Positions 33,601 through 43,603 of a stretch of 64,000 bases of DNA are shown in pieces. The translations under genes were made by a program, and so were the position numbers. Every line of letters begins with the position of its first letter. The first letter of the stretch is position 1. Location of the stretch: assembly GCF_025370935.1 (NCBI RefSeq), contig NC_133497.1, positions 10,249,286-10,313,285 on the forward strand, given 5' to 3'. The stretch comes from Choristoneura fumiferana. Its lineage: Eukaryota > Arthropoda > Insecta > Lepidoptera > Tortricidae. The notes under the pieces are model-generated. The model was not told the origin of the DNA. It did no database searches and saw nothing but the letters and a program-made list of their open reading frames with translations.

Positions 33601-36600
33601 ATGCTCAAGGCCAGGCTAACTAAACAAATGCTCAAGGTCAGGCCAACTAAACAAATGCTCAAGGTCAGGCTAACTAAACAAATGCTCAAGGTCAGGCCTT
33701 TAAGTAAAACATGCTCAAGGCCAGGCTAACTAAACAAATGCTCAAGGTCAGGCCAACTAAACAAATGCTCAATGTCAGGCCTTTAGGTAAAACGTGCTCA
33801 AGGTCAGGTTTACTAAACAAATGCTCAAGGTCAGGCTTACTAAACAAATGCTCAAGGTCAGGCCTTTAGGTAAAACGTGCACAAGGTCAGGCTTACTAAA
33901 CAAATGCTCAAGGTCAGGCCAACTAAACAAATGCTCAATGTCAGGCCTTTAGGTAAAACGTGCTCAAGGTCAGGCTTACTAAACAAATGCTCAAGGTCAG
34001 GCTTACTAAACAAAATGCTCAAGGTCAGGCCTTTAGGTAAAACGTGCTCAAGGTCAGGCCAACTAAACAAATGCTCAAGGTCAGGCCAACTAAACAAACG
34101 CTCAAGGTCAGGCCAACTAAACAAATGCTCAAGGTCAGGCCTTTAGGTAAAAGGTGCTCAAGGTCAGGCTTACTAAACAAATGCTCAAGGTCAGGCCAAC
34201 TAAACAAATGCTCAATGTCAGGCCTTTAGGTAAAACGTGCTCAAGGTCAGGCTTACTAAACAAATGCTCAAGGTCAGGCCAACTAAACAAATGCTCAAGG
34301 TCAGGCCTTTAAGTAAAACATGCTCAAGGCCAGGCTAACTAAACAAATGCTCAAGGTCAGGCCAACTAAACAAATGCTCAAGGCCAGGCTAACTAAACAA
34401 ATGCTCAAGGTCAGGCCTTTAAGTAAAACATGCTCAAGATCAGGCCAAATCTAAACAAATTCTCAGGCCTATTCTGCCCTTCTAAGCCAAAAGGCGCCAT
34501 CTCAAAAAATACTATTGTGTAGCTTAAAACATTCTGCATCACATGGTGTAAACGACAGAAAAGCGTTTTTTTTTTGAGATAATGCCTTTTGGCTTAGGAG
34601 GGCAGTATTGTTTATACATACTCAAGGTCCTTTTCATAAAATATATGCTCAAGGTAAACACATGCTAAAGGTAGGCATTTACGTGAAACACATGTTTAAG
34701 GTTAGGCCAATAGCTCCAAATATATCTTACACAAGCTTCAGGTTAGACTGATGACACGAAATCATTTGCACACGCTCATAGGAGAGACAGGATTTTGGAT
34801 GTTTAATATGTATTTTTCTATATATAAGGACATTTATCCGTTGCCTAGTATCCATAGTACAAGCTTTGCTTAGTTTGGGACTAGGTCAATGAGGGCTATC
34901 GTTTTTTGTCTCACTAGATGGCGCACTGTTGCGTGAGGTTTTTAAGTGTGGCTTTCAGAGTCTGTTATTACGGGCGTTAAAACAAAGTTTAGATTAAAAT
35001 CATATTTAAAACACTTTAAAACCGTACCATAAAAATATCCAGCAACCACAGTGTTGCTTAGTCCCGTTTTGTTCGGAAAAAAAGACAGGACAAAAGTTTC
35101 CGAAATACAAAACTGTCTCAAAACACAGACATTCATTGCCCCGTTATGCATAATTGCCATAATTAGTTTCAGGTTATGCAAAATATTCACAAAAAAAATC
35201 TTATTATAAATAAACCCGCGTAGCTCACCCAAAAACTATGAGATTTGACATTTCGGAGACCTCACGCTACACTAGCGCCTCTAGCGGCGAATTCATTCGC
35301 GATAGCCCGCATTGGTGTCAAGTGTCCCATGATATTTATTTATGAAAGGTAAGAAGGGGACTGAGGTTAAAATAGGACGGGATAGTTTGCGGATTCGTAA
35401 TTTAGGTTTGTTCTGTTTGCGTTTGCAGGCGGGCTTCATACGTCACACGGTGAACAAGATAACGTTCTCGGAGCAGTGTTACTACGTGGCCGGCGAACTG
35501 TGCTGCGACATGGCGGCGCTGCGGCTGCGGCCGCCCGACAGCGACAGCCTCGCCTCCGACACGCTCGCGCCGCTGCCACACCCCAAGTGAGTGAGACCGC
35601 TGCCCCGCCCCGAGTGAGACACGCTGCCCCGCCCCAAGTGAGCGAGACACGCTGCTCCCCCAAGTGAGTGAGACAGCTGCCCCGCCCCGAGTGAGCGGGA
35701 CACGCTGCCCCGCCCCGAGTGAGACACGCTGCCCCGCCCCTAGTGAGCGAGACACGCTGCTCCCCAAGTGAGTGAGACACGCTGCCCGCCCCGAGTGAGG
35801 CACAACTGCCCCGCCCCGAGTGAGTGAGACACGCTGCCCCGCCCCGAGTAAGACACGCTGCCCGCCCCTAGTGAGCGAGACACGCTGCTCCCCAAGTGAG
35901 TGAGACAGCTGCCCCCCCCGAGTGAGCGGGACACGCTGCCCGCCCCGAGTGAGACACGCTGCCCGCCCCTAGTGAGCGAGACACGCTGCTCCCCAAGTGA
36001 GTGAGACACGCTGCCCCGCCCGAGTGAGGCACGCTGCCCCGCCCCGAGTGAGTGAGACACGCTGCCCCGCCCCGAGTAAGACACGCTGCCCCGCCCCTAG
36101 TGAGCGAGACACGCTGCTCCCAAGTGAGTGAGACACGCTGCCCGCCCGAGTGAGGCACGCTGCCCCGCCCGAGTGAGTGAGACACGCTGCCCCGCCCCGA
36201 GTAAGACACGCTGCCCCGCCCCTAGTGAGCGAGACACGCTGCTCCCCAAGTGAGTGAGACACGCTGCCCCGCCCGAGTGAGGCACGCTGCCCCGCCCCGA
36301 GTGAGTGACACACGCTGCCCCGCCCCTAGTGAGCGAGACACGCTGCTCCCCCAAGTGAGTGAGACAGCTGCCCCGCCCCGAGTGAGCGGGACACGCTGCC
36401 CCGCCCGAGTGAGACACGCTGCCCGCCCCTAGTGAGCGAGACACGCTGCTCCCCCAAGTGAGTGAGACACGCTGCCCGCCCGAGTGAGGGCACGCTGCCC
36501 GCCCCGAGTGAGTGAGACACGCTGGCCCCGCCCCTAGTGAGCGAGACACGCTGCTCCCCCAAGTGAGTGAGATAGCTGCCCCTCCCCAAGTGAGACACGC

Positions 36601-39600
36601 TGCCCCGCCCCTAGTGAGCGAGACAGCTGCCCCGCCCCGAGTGAGACACGCTGCCCTGTTCCAAGTGAGCGGGACACGCTGCCCCACCCCAAGTGACACA
36701 CGCTGCCCCGCCCCGAGTGAGTGACACACGCTGCCCCGCCCCTAGTGAGCGAGACACGCTGCTCCCCCAAGTGAGTGAGATAGCTGCCCCTCCCCAAGTG
36801 ACACACGCTGCCCCGCCCCTAGTGAGCGACACACGCTGCCCCGCCCCTAGTGAGCGAGACACGCTGCTCCCCAAGTGAGACACGCTGCCCCGCCCCGAGT
36901 GAGGCACGCTGCCCCGCCCGAGTGAGTGAGACACGCTGCCCCGCCCCTAGTGAGCGAGACACGCTGCTCCCCCAAGTGAGTGAGATAGCTGCCCCTCCCC
37001 AAGTGACACACGCTGCCCCGCCCCAAGTGACACACGCTGCCCCGCCCCTAGTGAGCGAGACACGCTGCTCCCCCAAGTGAGTGAGACACGCTGCCCGCCC
37101 CGAGTGAGGCACGCTGCCCGCCCCGAGTGAGTGACACACGCTGCCCCGCCCCTAGTGAGCGAGACACGCTGCTCCCCCAAGTGAGTGAGACACGCTGCCC
37201 CGCGCCGAGTGAGGCACGCCTGCCCGCCCCTAGTGAGCGAGACAGCTGCCCCGCCCCGAGTGAGACAAGCTGCCCTGTTCCAAGTGAGCGGGACACGCTG
37301 CCCCACCACGAGTGAGGCACGCTGCCCCGCTCCAAGTGAGCGAGACGCGCTGCCCCACCCTAAGTGAGTGAGACAGCTGCCCCGCCCCAAGTGAGACAAG
37401 CTGCCCTGTTCCAAGTGAGCGGGACACGCTGCCCCACCACGAGTGAGGCACGCTGCCCCGCTCCAAGTGAGCGAGACGCGCTGCCCCACCCAAGTGAGTG
37501 AGACAGCTGCCCCGCCCCAAGTGAGACAAGCTGCCCTGTTCCAAGTGAGCGGGACACGCTGCCCCGCCCCTAGTGAGCAAGACACGCTGCTCCCCAAAGG
37601 GAATGCCCTCCCAGGGCTCCCAGTCTGCCTCAGACATGTTCGCGCCACAGCAGTTTTTTTTTTTTAATGCTAAACGGTGTAGAGGACTAACTAACGGTAT
37701 TGTCTTTTTCCAGCATGATGGGCCCGGGCTACATGCCGTACGCGGGCTCGTACGGGTACCAGCCCATACCGTTCAAATACACGTCCTGCGTGACCAGCGA
37801 ACACACCATATACGGGTCAGTACACGCAACATATTGTCGCCGGACTAGTCAATAATATTTGTATAAGAGGGGCGAGAAAAGGCGAGTGGCGTGGGTTACG
37901 ATGAGAGCGTAGCGTACAACGTGAGAAGATGCCACGAGTTTTTTGACGTTGCGTACAATAGTTATGTCACGACTAGATACTTATTTGTTGCTTCTCGTGT
38001 TTGCGTGTTTGAACCCATTTGAATCACCGTGTTGCAGGTACAACAGGGAAGAGAGCGTGTTATCAGGCAGCGGGGGCTCCAGTGCCGGCTCCGACCACCT
38101 CACCGCTAAAGAACACACCGGTGAGTGCTTACACTAACTGCTCGACCGCGAGTTGGAATCTTACTGTGTTATAAACAGAACGGGATTATGGTTTCACCAA
38201 ACTTATGGACGTGGAATCAAAAAACGTTTTATGTTCACGCAATATTGGTGAAATAGTAGATTGTACAACAAGAGCATAAAACGAGCTATTTGTACCAAGA
38301 CGTTCATATAGCCACTCGAGCCGGTAAAACGAGGGTGGATAGACACGTCGAGGGGAAAATGGGTTTAATGCTAGAGTTTTACACTGCTTTTCACTTCGAT
38401 TGCGAGGACATTACATAGTTTTATCTCAAAAATGTCCGTAAAAGTTGACATTATTCTTTACATATCAGAAGGTGAAGTGCATAGTTTATGGTCAGCGAAA
38501 AATTAAAAAGTTAAAAAGATTGCAGGCGCGCTAGCTCGACAATAATAAATTAGCGCGCCTGCAATCAGTCACAATTTTTTTAAGTTAAAAAGGCCATGGA
38601 AATGTTGGCACAAGTTGTATACAGCCCAGTCTAATGGCCGGTACCAGATATTTTGTTGGAACTCCGGACTTCTTTTATTGGGTCTGAAACAGCTTGTGGT
38701 GTTTTCGGTACAAAAATACACCTGCAGTTTATTTTAAATGAAAAAAGGCGGGGTAGCATAAGAAAAAATTAATATATTTTTTGTGTCCCACTGCTGGGCA
38801 AAGGCCTCTCCTCTCTTGCTCCACTTCTGCCTATCAAAGGCGAGCTCCCGCCATCCCACAGTGGGACACAAAAATAGGCTAACAAAAAAAAAATAGTTTA
38901 TTCTATTTCAGAATTATTCACCATTTGAGAAAAGCTTTATATTAGTCTCGGCTGGAATAGCAATTGCTGGCTTCGTATTAGTTAAACGGACTCGCAAGCT
39001 CATACTCAGCCAGCAATTGTCTACTTCCAGGCCACGACAATAATCTACTATTATTATATTATGATTCAGATACGAATCATTTTCGTGCGTGTTGATTGGT
39101 TAAAAATTCAGAAATAATAATAAATAAATATCACGGGACAATTCACACCAATTGACCTAGTCCCAAAGTAAGCTTAGCAAAGCTTGTGTTAAGGGTACTA
39201 AGCAACGGATAAATATAATTATATAGATAGATACATACTTAAATACATATTAAACACCCAAGACCCGAGAACAAACATTCGTATTTTTCATACGGGTATC
39301 TGCCCCGACACGGGAATCGAACCCCGGGACCTCAAGCTTCGTAGTCAGGTTCTCTAACCACTAGGCCCATCTGGTCGTCAGAAAGAAAGCAGGGAATCGT
39401 TTGCTCGCGTGTTGCAATGTCCTATGTCAGTCAAATGACGCAAGAACACGCTTCTAAACCCCGCCTGCTAGGACACGGAGGGCCATTTTCAAAACGCAGT
39501 TACAATTCGCTAATAAACAGTTGAATGAACAGCATGTTTTGTTAGCAGGCACGCGAGAGAACGAAGTGAAGTCAGCGTCGAGCGGGTCGGGGGCGTCGGC

Positions 39601-39682
39601 GGCGGCCGACGGCGGCGGCGGCGGCCGGCGCTCCCACAGCAGCGGCTCCGACGCCTGCGAGCGACCCGTGCTCTTCCTATAA
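26787..39682 (+). CDS. dsh: Dishevelled, eight coding exons, complete (625 aa)
   Basis: Dishevelled is the cytoplasmic scaffold that relays Frizzled signals to beta-catenin and planar-polarity branches. Exons are 26787-27671, 29855-30026, 31574-31771, 33134-33279, 35429-35586, 37714-37815, 38038-38120 and 39549-39682. All introns are GT-AG; 1878 nt, no frameshift. DIX spans about residues 1-85 ([30 protein letters not shown]). A basic stretch [12 protein letters not shown] lies near 215. PDZ spans 237-330 ([20 protein letters not shown]), and DEP about 419-495 ([34 protein letters not shown]). A Gly/Ser-rich tail ends ERPVLFL. The start is the ATG giving MEETK, as in the family. Introns 4 and 5 open with minisatellites. 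Drosophila Dsh is of almost the same length. Confidence 0.98.
28752..29106 (+). mobile_element. Non-autonomous Helitron in dsh intron 1
   Basis: It starts TCCTACTAATATTATAAATG, as lepidopteran Helitrons do, and is about 90% like 56560-56918 by eye. The end here (AAACACAAGTA) is decayed where the other copy keeps CACTAGT. Confidence 0.8.
29855..30026 (+). CDS. dsh: dsh exon 2: second half of PDZ
   Basis: It encodes [20 protein letters not shown] and [16 protein letters not shown], then RPIDPG. The acceptor is ACTTTCAG and the donor G/GTGAGT, phase 1. Confidence 0.97.
31050..31500. other. Low-complexity and repeat-tail stretch in dsh intron 2
   Basis: (AATAAG)n, poly(A)/poly(T) runs and (AAATT)n follow a LINE-tail-like AATAGTTTATTTGTCAAACA. 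No gene is present. Confidence 0.5.
31574..31771 (+). CDS. dsh: dsh exon 3: PDZ-DEP linker
   Basis: It encodes [20 protein letters not shown], a Ser/Ala/Pro-rich linker and [14 protein letters not shown]. The acceptor is GTGTGTAG and the donor CAG/GTGAGG; phase 1 at both ends. Very GC-rich. Confidence 0.96.
32438..32542 (-). mobile_element. 5'-truncated SINE family 2 with 14-bp TSD
   Basis: The (ATC)n tail is at 32438. The flanks AAACCTTATTTAAT at 32424-32437 and 32543-32556 are identical. It lies in dsh intron 3. Confidence 0.9.
32944..33070 (+). repeat. Dispersed repeat, left arm of an inverted pair around dsh exons 4-7
   Basis: Blocks GTGTAAAACTCTAGCATTAA and GCTCGTTTTATGCTCTTGTT match the complement of 38255-38400. 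The right copy carries about 25 bp more in the middle. Confidence 0.88.
33134..33279 (+). CDS. dsh: dsh exon 4: first half of DEP
   Basis: It encodes [20 protein letters not shown] and RKYASHMLK. The donor is AAG/GTATGA, with an in-frame TGA straight after the junction. The last bases, ACATGCTCAAG, are the seed of the following minisatellite. Confidence 0.97.
33280..34700 (+). repeat. Minisatellite 1, seeded by the exon 4 / intron 4 junction
   Basis: About 44 units of 26-38 bp run to 34470, with decayed units to about 34700. The core is ATGCTCAAGGTCAGGCC plus AACTAAACAA or TTTAAGTAAAAC. The first unit is the exon end and donor itself (ATGCTCAAG/GTATGACCAA). Two unit types alternate. Confidence 0.96.
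34889..35312. mobile_element. MITE, GAGGGCTATCG family, copy 3, inside a SINE-1 fragment
   Basis: It splits the SINE sequence GGGACTAGGTCAATTGGTGT into GGTCAAT and ATTGGTG. Compared with the intact SINE at 8544-8563 this implies a 2-bp AT duplication (or none, if the ends are TGAGGG and CCCGCA). Confidence 0.9.
35429..35586 (+). CDS. dsh: dsh exon 5: second half of DEP
   Basis: It encodes [20 protein letters not shown], then a proline/aspartate-rich stretch ending LPHP. The donor is CCCAA/GTGAGT, phase 2, with an in-frame TGA straight after the junction. It is bracketed by the two minisatellites. Confidence 0.96.
35587..37605 (+). repeat. Minisatellite 2, seeded by the exon 5 / intron 5 junction
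   Basis: About 2 kb of GC-rich units of roughly 27-31 bp, consensus GACACGCTGCCCCGCC then CCAAGTGAGTGA, near 70 units. Higher-order periods of about 128 bp (early), 208 bp (middle) and 130 bp (late) are visible. Exon 5 ends GACACGCT...GCCACACCCCAA/GTGAGTGA, a longer form of the unit. The antisense frames that stay open across it are by-products. Confidence 0.96.
37714..37815 (+). CDS. dsh: dsh exon 6
   Basis: It encodes [20 protein letters not shown] and [10 protein letters not shown], the tyrosine/glycine-rich region after DEP. The acceptor is TTTTTCCAG and the donor GG/GTCAGT, phase 2. Confidence 0.93.
38038..38120 (+). CDS. dsh: dsh exon 7
   Basis: It encodes [20 protein letters not shown] and LTAKEHTG. 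The acceptor is GTGTTGCAG and the donor G/GTGAGT, phase 1. Confidence 0.93.
38255..38400 (-). repeat. Dispersed repeat, right arm of the inverted pair around dsh exons 4-7
   Basis: Its complement aligns with 32944-33070 over about 125 bp with roughly a dozen differences and one 25-bp gap, estimated by eye. Confidence 0.86.
38518..38566. repeat. 16-bp perfect inverted repeat in dsh intron 7
   Basis: The arms GATTGCAGGCGCGCTA (38518-38533) and TAGCGCGCCTGCAATC (38551-38566) are separated by 17 nt and embedded in A/T runs. Probably a small palindromic element. Confidence 0.8.
39122..39380 (-). mobile_element. SINE family 1, full length, in dsh intron 7
   Basis: The complement of the tRNA-like head (GGGAATCGAACCCCGGGACC; CCACTAGGCCCATCTGG) lies at its right end. 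One C is inserted in each box relative to other copies. Confidence 0.85.
39549..39682 (+). CDS. dsh: dsh exon 8 (last)
   Basis: It encodes [19 protein letters not shown], a Gly run, then [20 protein letters not shown]. (GGC)n codes the Gly run. A partial copy of the GGCGGCGGCCGACG stretch recurs after the stop at 39714-39738, beyond a (CA)n run. Confidence 0.94.
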
Positions 39683-40248
39683 CGGTGAGACACACACACA
39701 CACACACGCACACAGGCGGCGGCGGCCGACGCTACCACATCCCACAAAATATTGTTTTTTTTTTTAAATAAGTGGGGGGAAACTAGCATTTGGTCAGCTG
39801 ATCAAAATCAAGTGAATTTTGGTGAAAAAAGTGATTAGACATCTAGTTAAAGGACACGAGTTATAGATGAATGCTAGCTGGTGCCCGCGACTCCGTCCTG
39901 TTCTCAGACCTAACGAATGTACAAAAATAACATAACAATCGGTCGAGCCGTTTCGGAGGAGTTTGGTCACAAACACTGTGACACGAGAATTTTGTATATT
40001 AGATGTTATTGATTCGATACAGTGGGTTTTTATACAAAAATTTAGATGAAATCGGTTTGTTTACACTTTTAATGTATTGGATAAAAACAGTGTATAGTAG
40101 CTAAATTTCCGTTCGCTTTTTTTCCAATATGCTTTTTTACTGAATCTTATATTCACAATCGCGTTTTTTTCGCAATATTAATCGACACAGAAACAGTACT
40201 TTTGTGTAGTTTCGACCCTTCGGGTCGATGCAAACTTAACAGCCTAAA

Positions 40249-41280
40249 CTTGTAGAAGATTCGAACTTGAAAAAATCTGCACCGGTCTGTCAATAGAATG
40301 AAATGTATTTTATAATAAATTTAGTATATTAGAAAATATATAAAACATGGTTTTGCTAAGGAAATCCTGGACAGGCTATTTTTTTTCTTATTAATATTTA
40401 ATGATTTTTAATTGACAAGATTTCATTTTATTACAGACCTGTAAATTACTACAGGAATCGAAAGAGTTTTGCCTCCTGAACATGGGAAAATATTTATTAT
40501 TATTGATTTCTCCATATTTAAATAAATACAAAAAATTGAAATAATATGTCTGAATTTGCCAACACTACCATGGAATAGATATATTTCCTTTGCCTTTTTC
40601 ACCAGAAAAAGGAGCTGTCATAATTTTAACAACGTCTCTCTCTATGCAACGTCTACGTCAGATTTACGTGATCTTTTTTTTTAAGAGACTAGACAAAAGT
40701 GATGGATCTATTGTGTGGTAGTTTTGGAGTTATGCCCTTTTAGAATAAGCACATCTTAAAAAAAATTAAATAAATTAATTAATAGTTCTAGCGAAATTTC
40801 AAAAATATCAGCGTTTTTCTCTTTCCAAACAGAATACAGAGAACGAATCAAATTATAGTCTTAGAAATATGAAATCTTGTCATTTAAATGCAGACAACTC
40901 TATATCAACGTGTTCACAGTAAAACAAAGACAACGTTGATATGCAATTTATTCTATTATCTAATCAAGTGAAAGTAACTGGCATCGACATAACTGTTTAA
41001 GTTTATACCTGGCAACCCAGTTGTTCGTCCAGGTAAACAATAGCAAACCCAACGTCTACACTTTTTTAGGTTTATACTTTAAGTCACATAAAATTTTCTT
41101 ATTATCTCGATGATGCAACAAAAATTTATTAAAAATCATTTTTTTAACGTAATTAAAAATAGCCTGTCCAGGATTTTCTTAGCAAATCCATTTCTAATAT
41201 GCTAAATTTATTATAAAAAACATTTCATTCTATTATCAGACCGGTGCAGATTTTATCAAGTTCGGATCTTAGACCGAACA
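40249..41280. mobile_element. About 1-kb element with long (130-160 bp) terminal inverted repeats
   Basis: Left blocks ATCTGCACCGGTCTG, TTTATAATAAATTTAG and AATCCTGGACAGGCTATTTT (40275-40385) return in inverted order and orientation at 41160-41270. The interior has no credible frame. It lies 570 bp past the dsh stop, perhaps within the dsh 3' region. Ends are approximate. Confidence 0.85.
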
Positions 41281-41296
41281 TACCTATATATATAAA

Positions 41297-41380
41297 GCTT
41301 GTATTATGGGTACTAAGCAACGGATAAATATAATTATATAGATAGATACATACTTAAAACACCCAAGACCCGACCTATGT
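41297..41380 (-). mobile_element. SINE family 1 fragment
   Basis: Only the 3' half is present (AAGCTTGTATTATGGGTACTAAGC through ACACCCAAGACCCG). Confidence 0.75.
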
Positions 41381-42995
41381 TTCTGTATCCCATTTTTGAG
41401 GCATCTAATTTGAGTCCTCCTTTTTCTTCTCAGGACCAAGCTGTGAAGAACTACACTGCCAAATAACTAGAACTATTCACGCCCGTATAGCGCTATAAAT
41501 AAGTGTCATTATCCTATACATATGTATGGCAATAATATATAAATAATTAGATTAACTAGTTTAATCTATTGGTACATATAGTCCAATGATATGCCAATAT
41601 TACTTTCTTACATTTATTTTGCGATTTTCTCATTTACATTATGATTATAATTATAATAGGATGTTGAATTCTATTTCTTATTATATCATTTCTTTATTCA
41701 GGCACATATCTTGCAGTTTTTTTTAATGTAGCTAGATTTTCTTGTTAATAGCATGTAAGGAGTAATACAGGTCCTGTATATAAACGTGTAGGTGTACTGA
41801 ACATAGCCGTAAGCTAGCCCGGTTTTGATAAAGTTCGACTGTCTATTGGATTTGGAATTGAATAGAACGTTGACTATATGTACACTTCTCTATGTTATTT
41901 TGTTTCTACTCAAAGCGATAAATAATAGTACATTACTGCCGAGGCCTGGCAAGTAGAGAATTGCCAAAAGTGTGGTTTGAAAGACGAGCATCGCGAGGTT
42001 TGCAAAGATACGCGTCAAACAATTCACGTTTCTTCGAAGGAATATATCGTCACGCTTTAAAAAAATCGTATTTGAAATCGGCATGTAAACTAAAGTGAAC
42101 CTTGAAGCATACTCAGAAAGTTCACTTAGTAAGATAATGATTTTGAGATACTTAAGAGTTTTTTTAAGTAGTGACGATATAGTAAATAAAAACTTATAAA
42201 AACTCATTTATAAATAACAGCTCAATATATAATAAGTCCCGAAAAATAGATTTAGTTATACGGCTCTCACACTTTTTTAATTTATTTTAGAAATATAGCC
42301 AAGCGGAAAAAGTGGGTTACAGTACATTCGAAAATCAATATTTAAGCATTTCTCGCCTATTGTTGTTAAATAAAGAACAAATCTGAACATCTTTGGAAAA
42401 TTATTAAAATTATTTGTAATATGTGTATCTAATCTACAGGGTGTTAAAAAAAAACCTGTATTATACTTTAGCCCATATTAAGGCTACTGATTTGATATCC
42501 TTTAAAAAAGATACTTACATTGCAGCCAGACAACGTAATGTTTCAAATAAGGGCGCCAATGGTCACCAGAATCAATCAATTAATAAGCCATGGAGCTAGA
42601 AACTTGCATTTGAGTTCCTTCTGAATCGTAAACACGCACTAAGAAAGGATTTTTCGAAATTCCCGCGGGATAGGGAATCAGCTATACATCAGTACAAATC
42701 CTCAGTCTATAGTTATTCTTAAAAATAATATGGCAATTATTATTTGATAAAATGGTCATGGATAAAACTTAAATTTAATGTTACGTGTATTTTGAAGTTT
42801 GTTTACACTAAACACCCTGAAGTGTATATTTATAGGTAAATATTTATGACGAAAATCTGTAAGTTACCTAATGTTTATATTTATCCAAATCCAATGGACT
42901 TTTTTTACTATAACTGTGAAATATAAACGTTTGGGAAAAAAAAACTTACTACTTTCCAATTATCAATAATGCAGCCGACACTTTCCATTTCATAG
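41381..42995. other. Gene-free AT-rich stretch
   Basis: The block AGTACATTACTGCCGAGGCC at 41927 recurs in near form at 51893, marking a dispersed repeat. A 105-codon minus-strand frame at 42207-41890 has no recognisable domain and AT-driven composition. No gene is supported. Confidence 0.45.
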
Positions 42996-43135
42996 GTACA
43001 GGCAACGTCATTAATAAGTGATCACTTTTGTACCTTGTCGCTTTCAGTCGTTACATGATTTCGTATGGCTTTTTCAAACATGAGTTACAGTGACAAGGTA
43101 CAAAACTGTTCACTTATTTATGACGTTGACTGTAC
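42996..43135. mobile_element. Palindromic MITE with about 47-bp arms
   Basis: The left arm GTACAGGCAACGTCATTAAT is mirrored by the right end TATTTATGACGTTGACTGTAC. The inner part of the arms, CTTTTGTACCTTGTC, also matches. 140 bp, non-coding. Confidence 0.85.
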
Positions 43136-43603
43136 ATATCTTGGCAGTCATTCTGACTCTTTTGTCTACATTAGACAGTGTACATTGTATTTTTTTCTGA
43201 ATTTGACATGACCAGATTTTACCAGCGCACTACACAAATGAAACAAACGAATTGATTTTAACTCACCGCCTATATTTGACAGTTGTCACTCTAAATAAAA
43301 ACAATTCCAAAATATTTTCTATGCTATAAAATAAGCATTAAATATAGAATAGATTAATGATAGGTTATTTTTTTTTGTTCACGTTAAATTATGGGAATTG
43401 AGTAGGTGTGCCATTATCATTAATTTATACTCATTTTCATCATTATTTATTAGAAAAAAATATTACTGTCAAGTAGAATCATCGATTTTTTTATTTATTG
43501 TATGTTGTATCTTTATGATAAAATAGGATATTTGATACCATTAGCCGATGATGTGGCTTTTTGTGGCGCTAGTTGGCGCTTGTATAGTGAGAATCGTTGG
43601 ACA

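Noticed and set aside
33858..34229. ORFs with repeated FSWPDLEHL or [13 protein letters not shown] peptides
   Set aside because: By-products of the intron 4 minisatellite.
33280..34700. CRISPR-like array
   Set aside because: Units vary in length, lack unique spacers and lie in an animal intron; it is a minisatellite.
35402..37648. Many overlapping minus-strand ORFs of 60-233 codons (Ser/Gly/Arg-rich repeats) across the intron 5 array
   Set aside because: They are translations of the minisatellite; three frames give the same style of repeat and they overlap a coding dsh exon on the other strand.
41890..42207. 105-codon minus-strand ORF
   Set aside because: AT-driven composition, no domain, no splice context.
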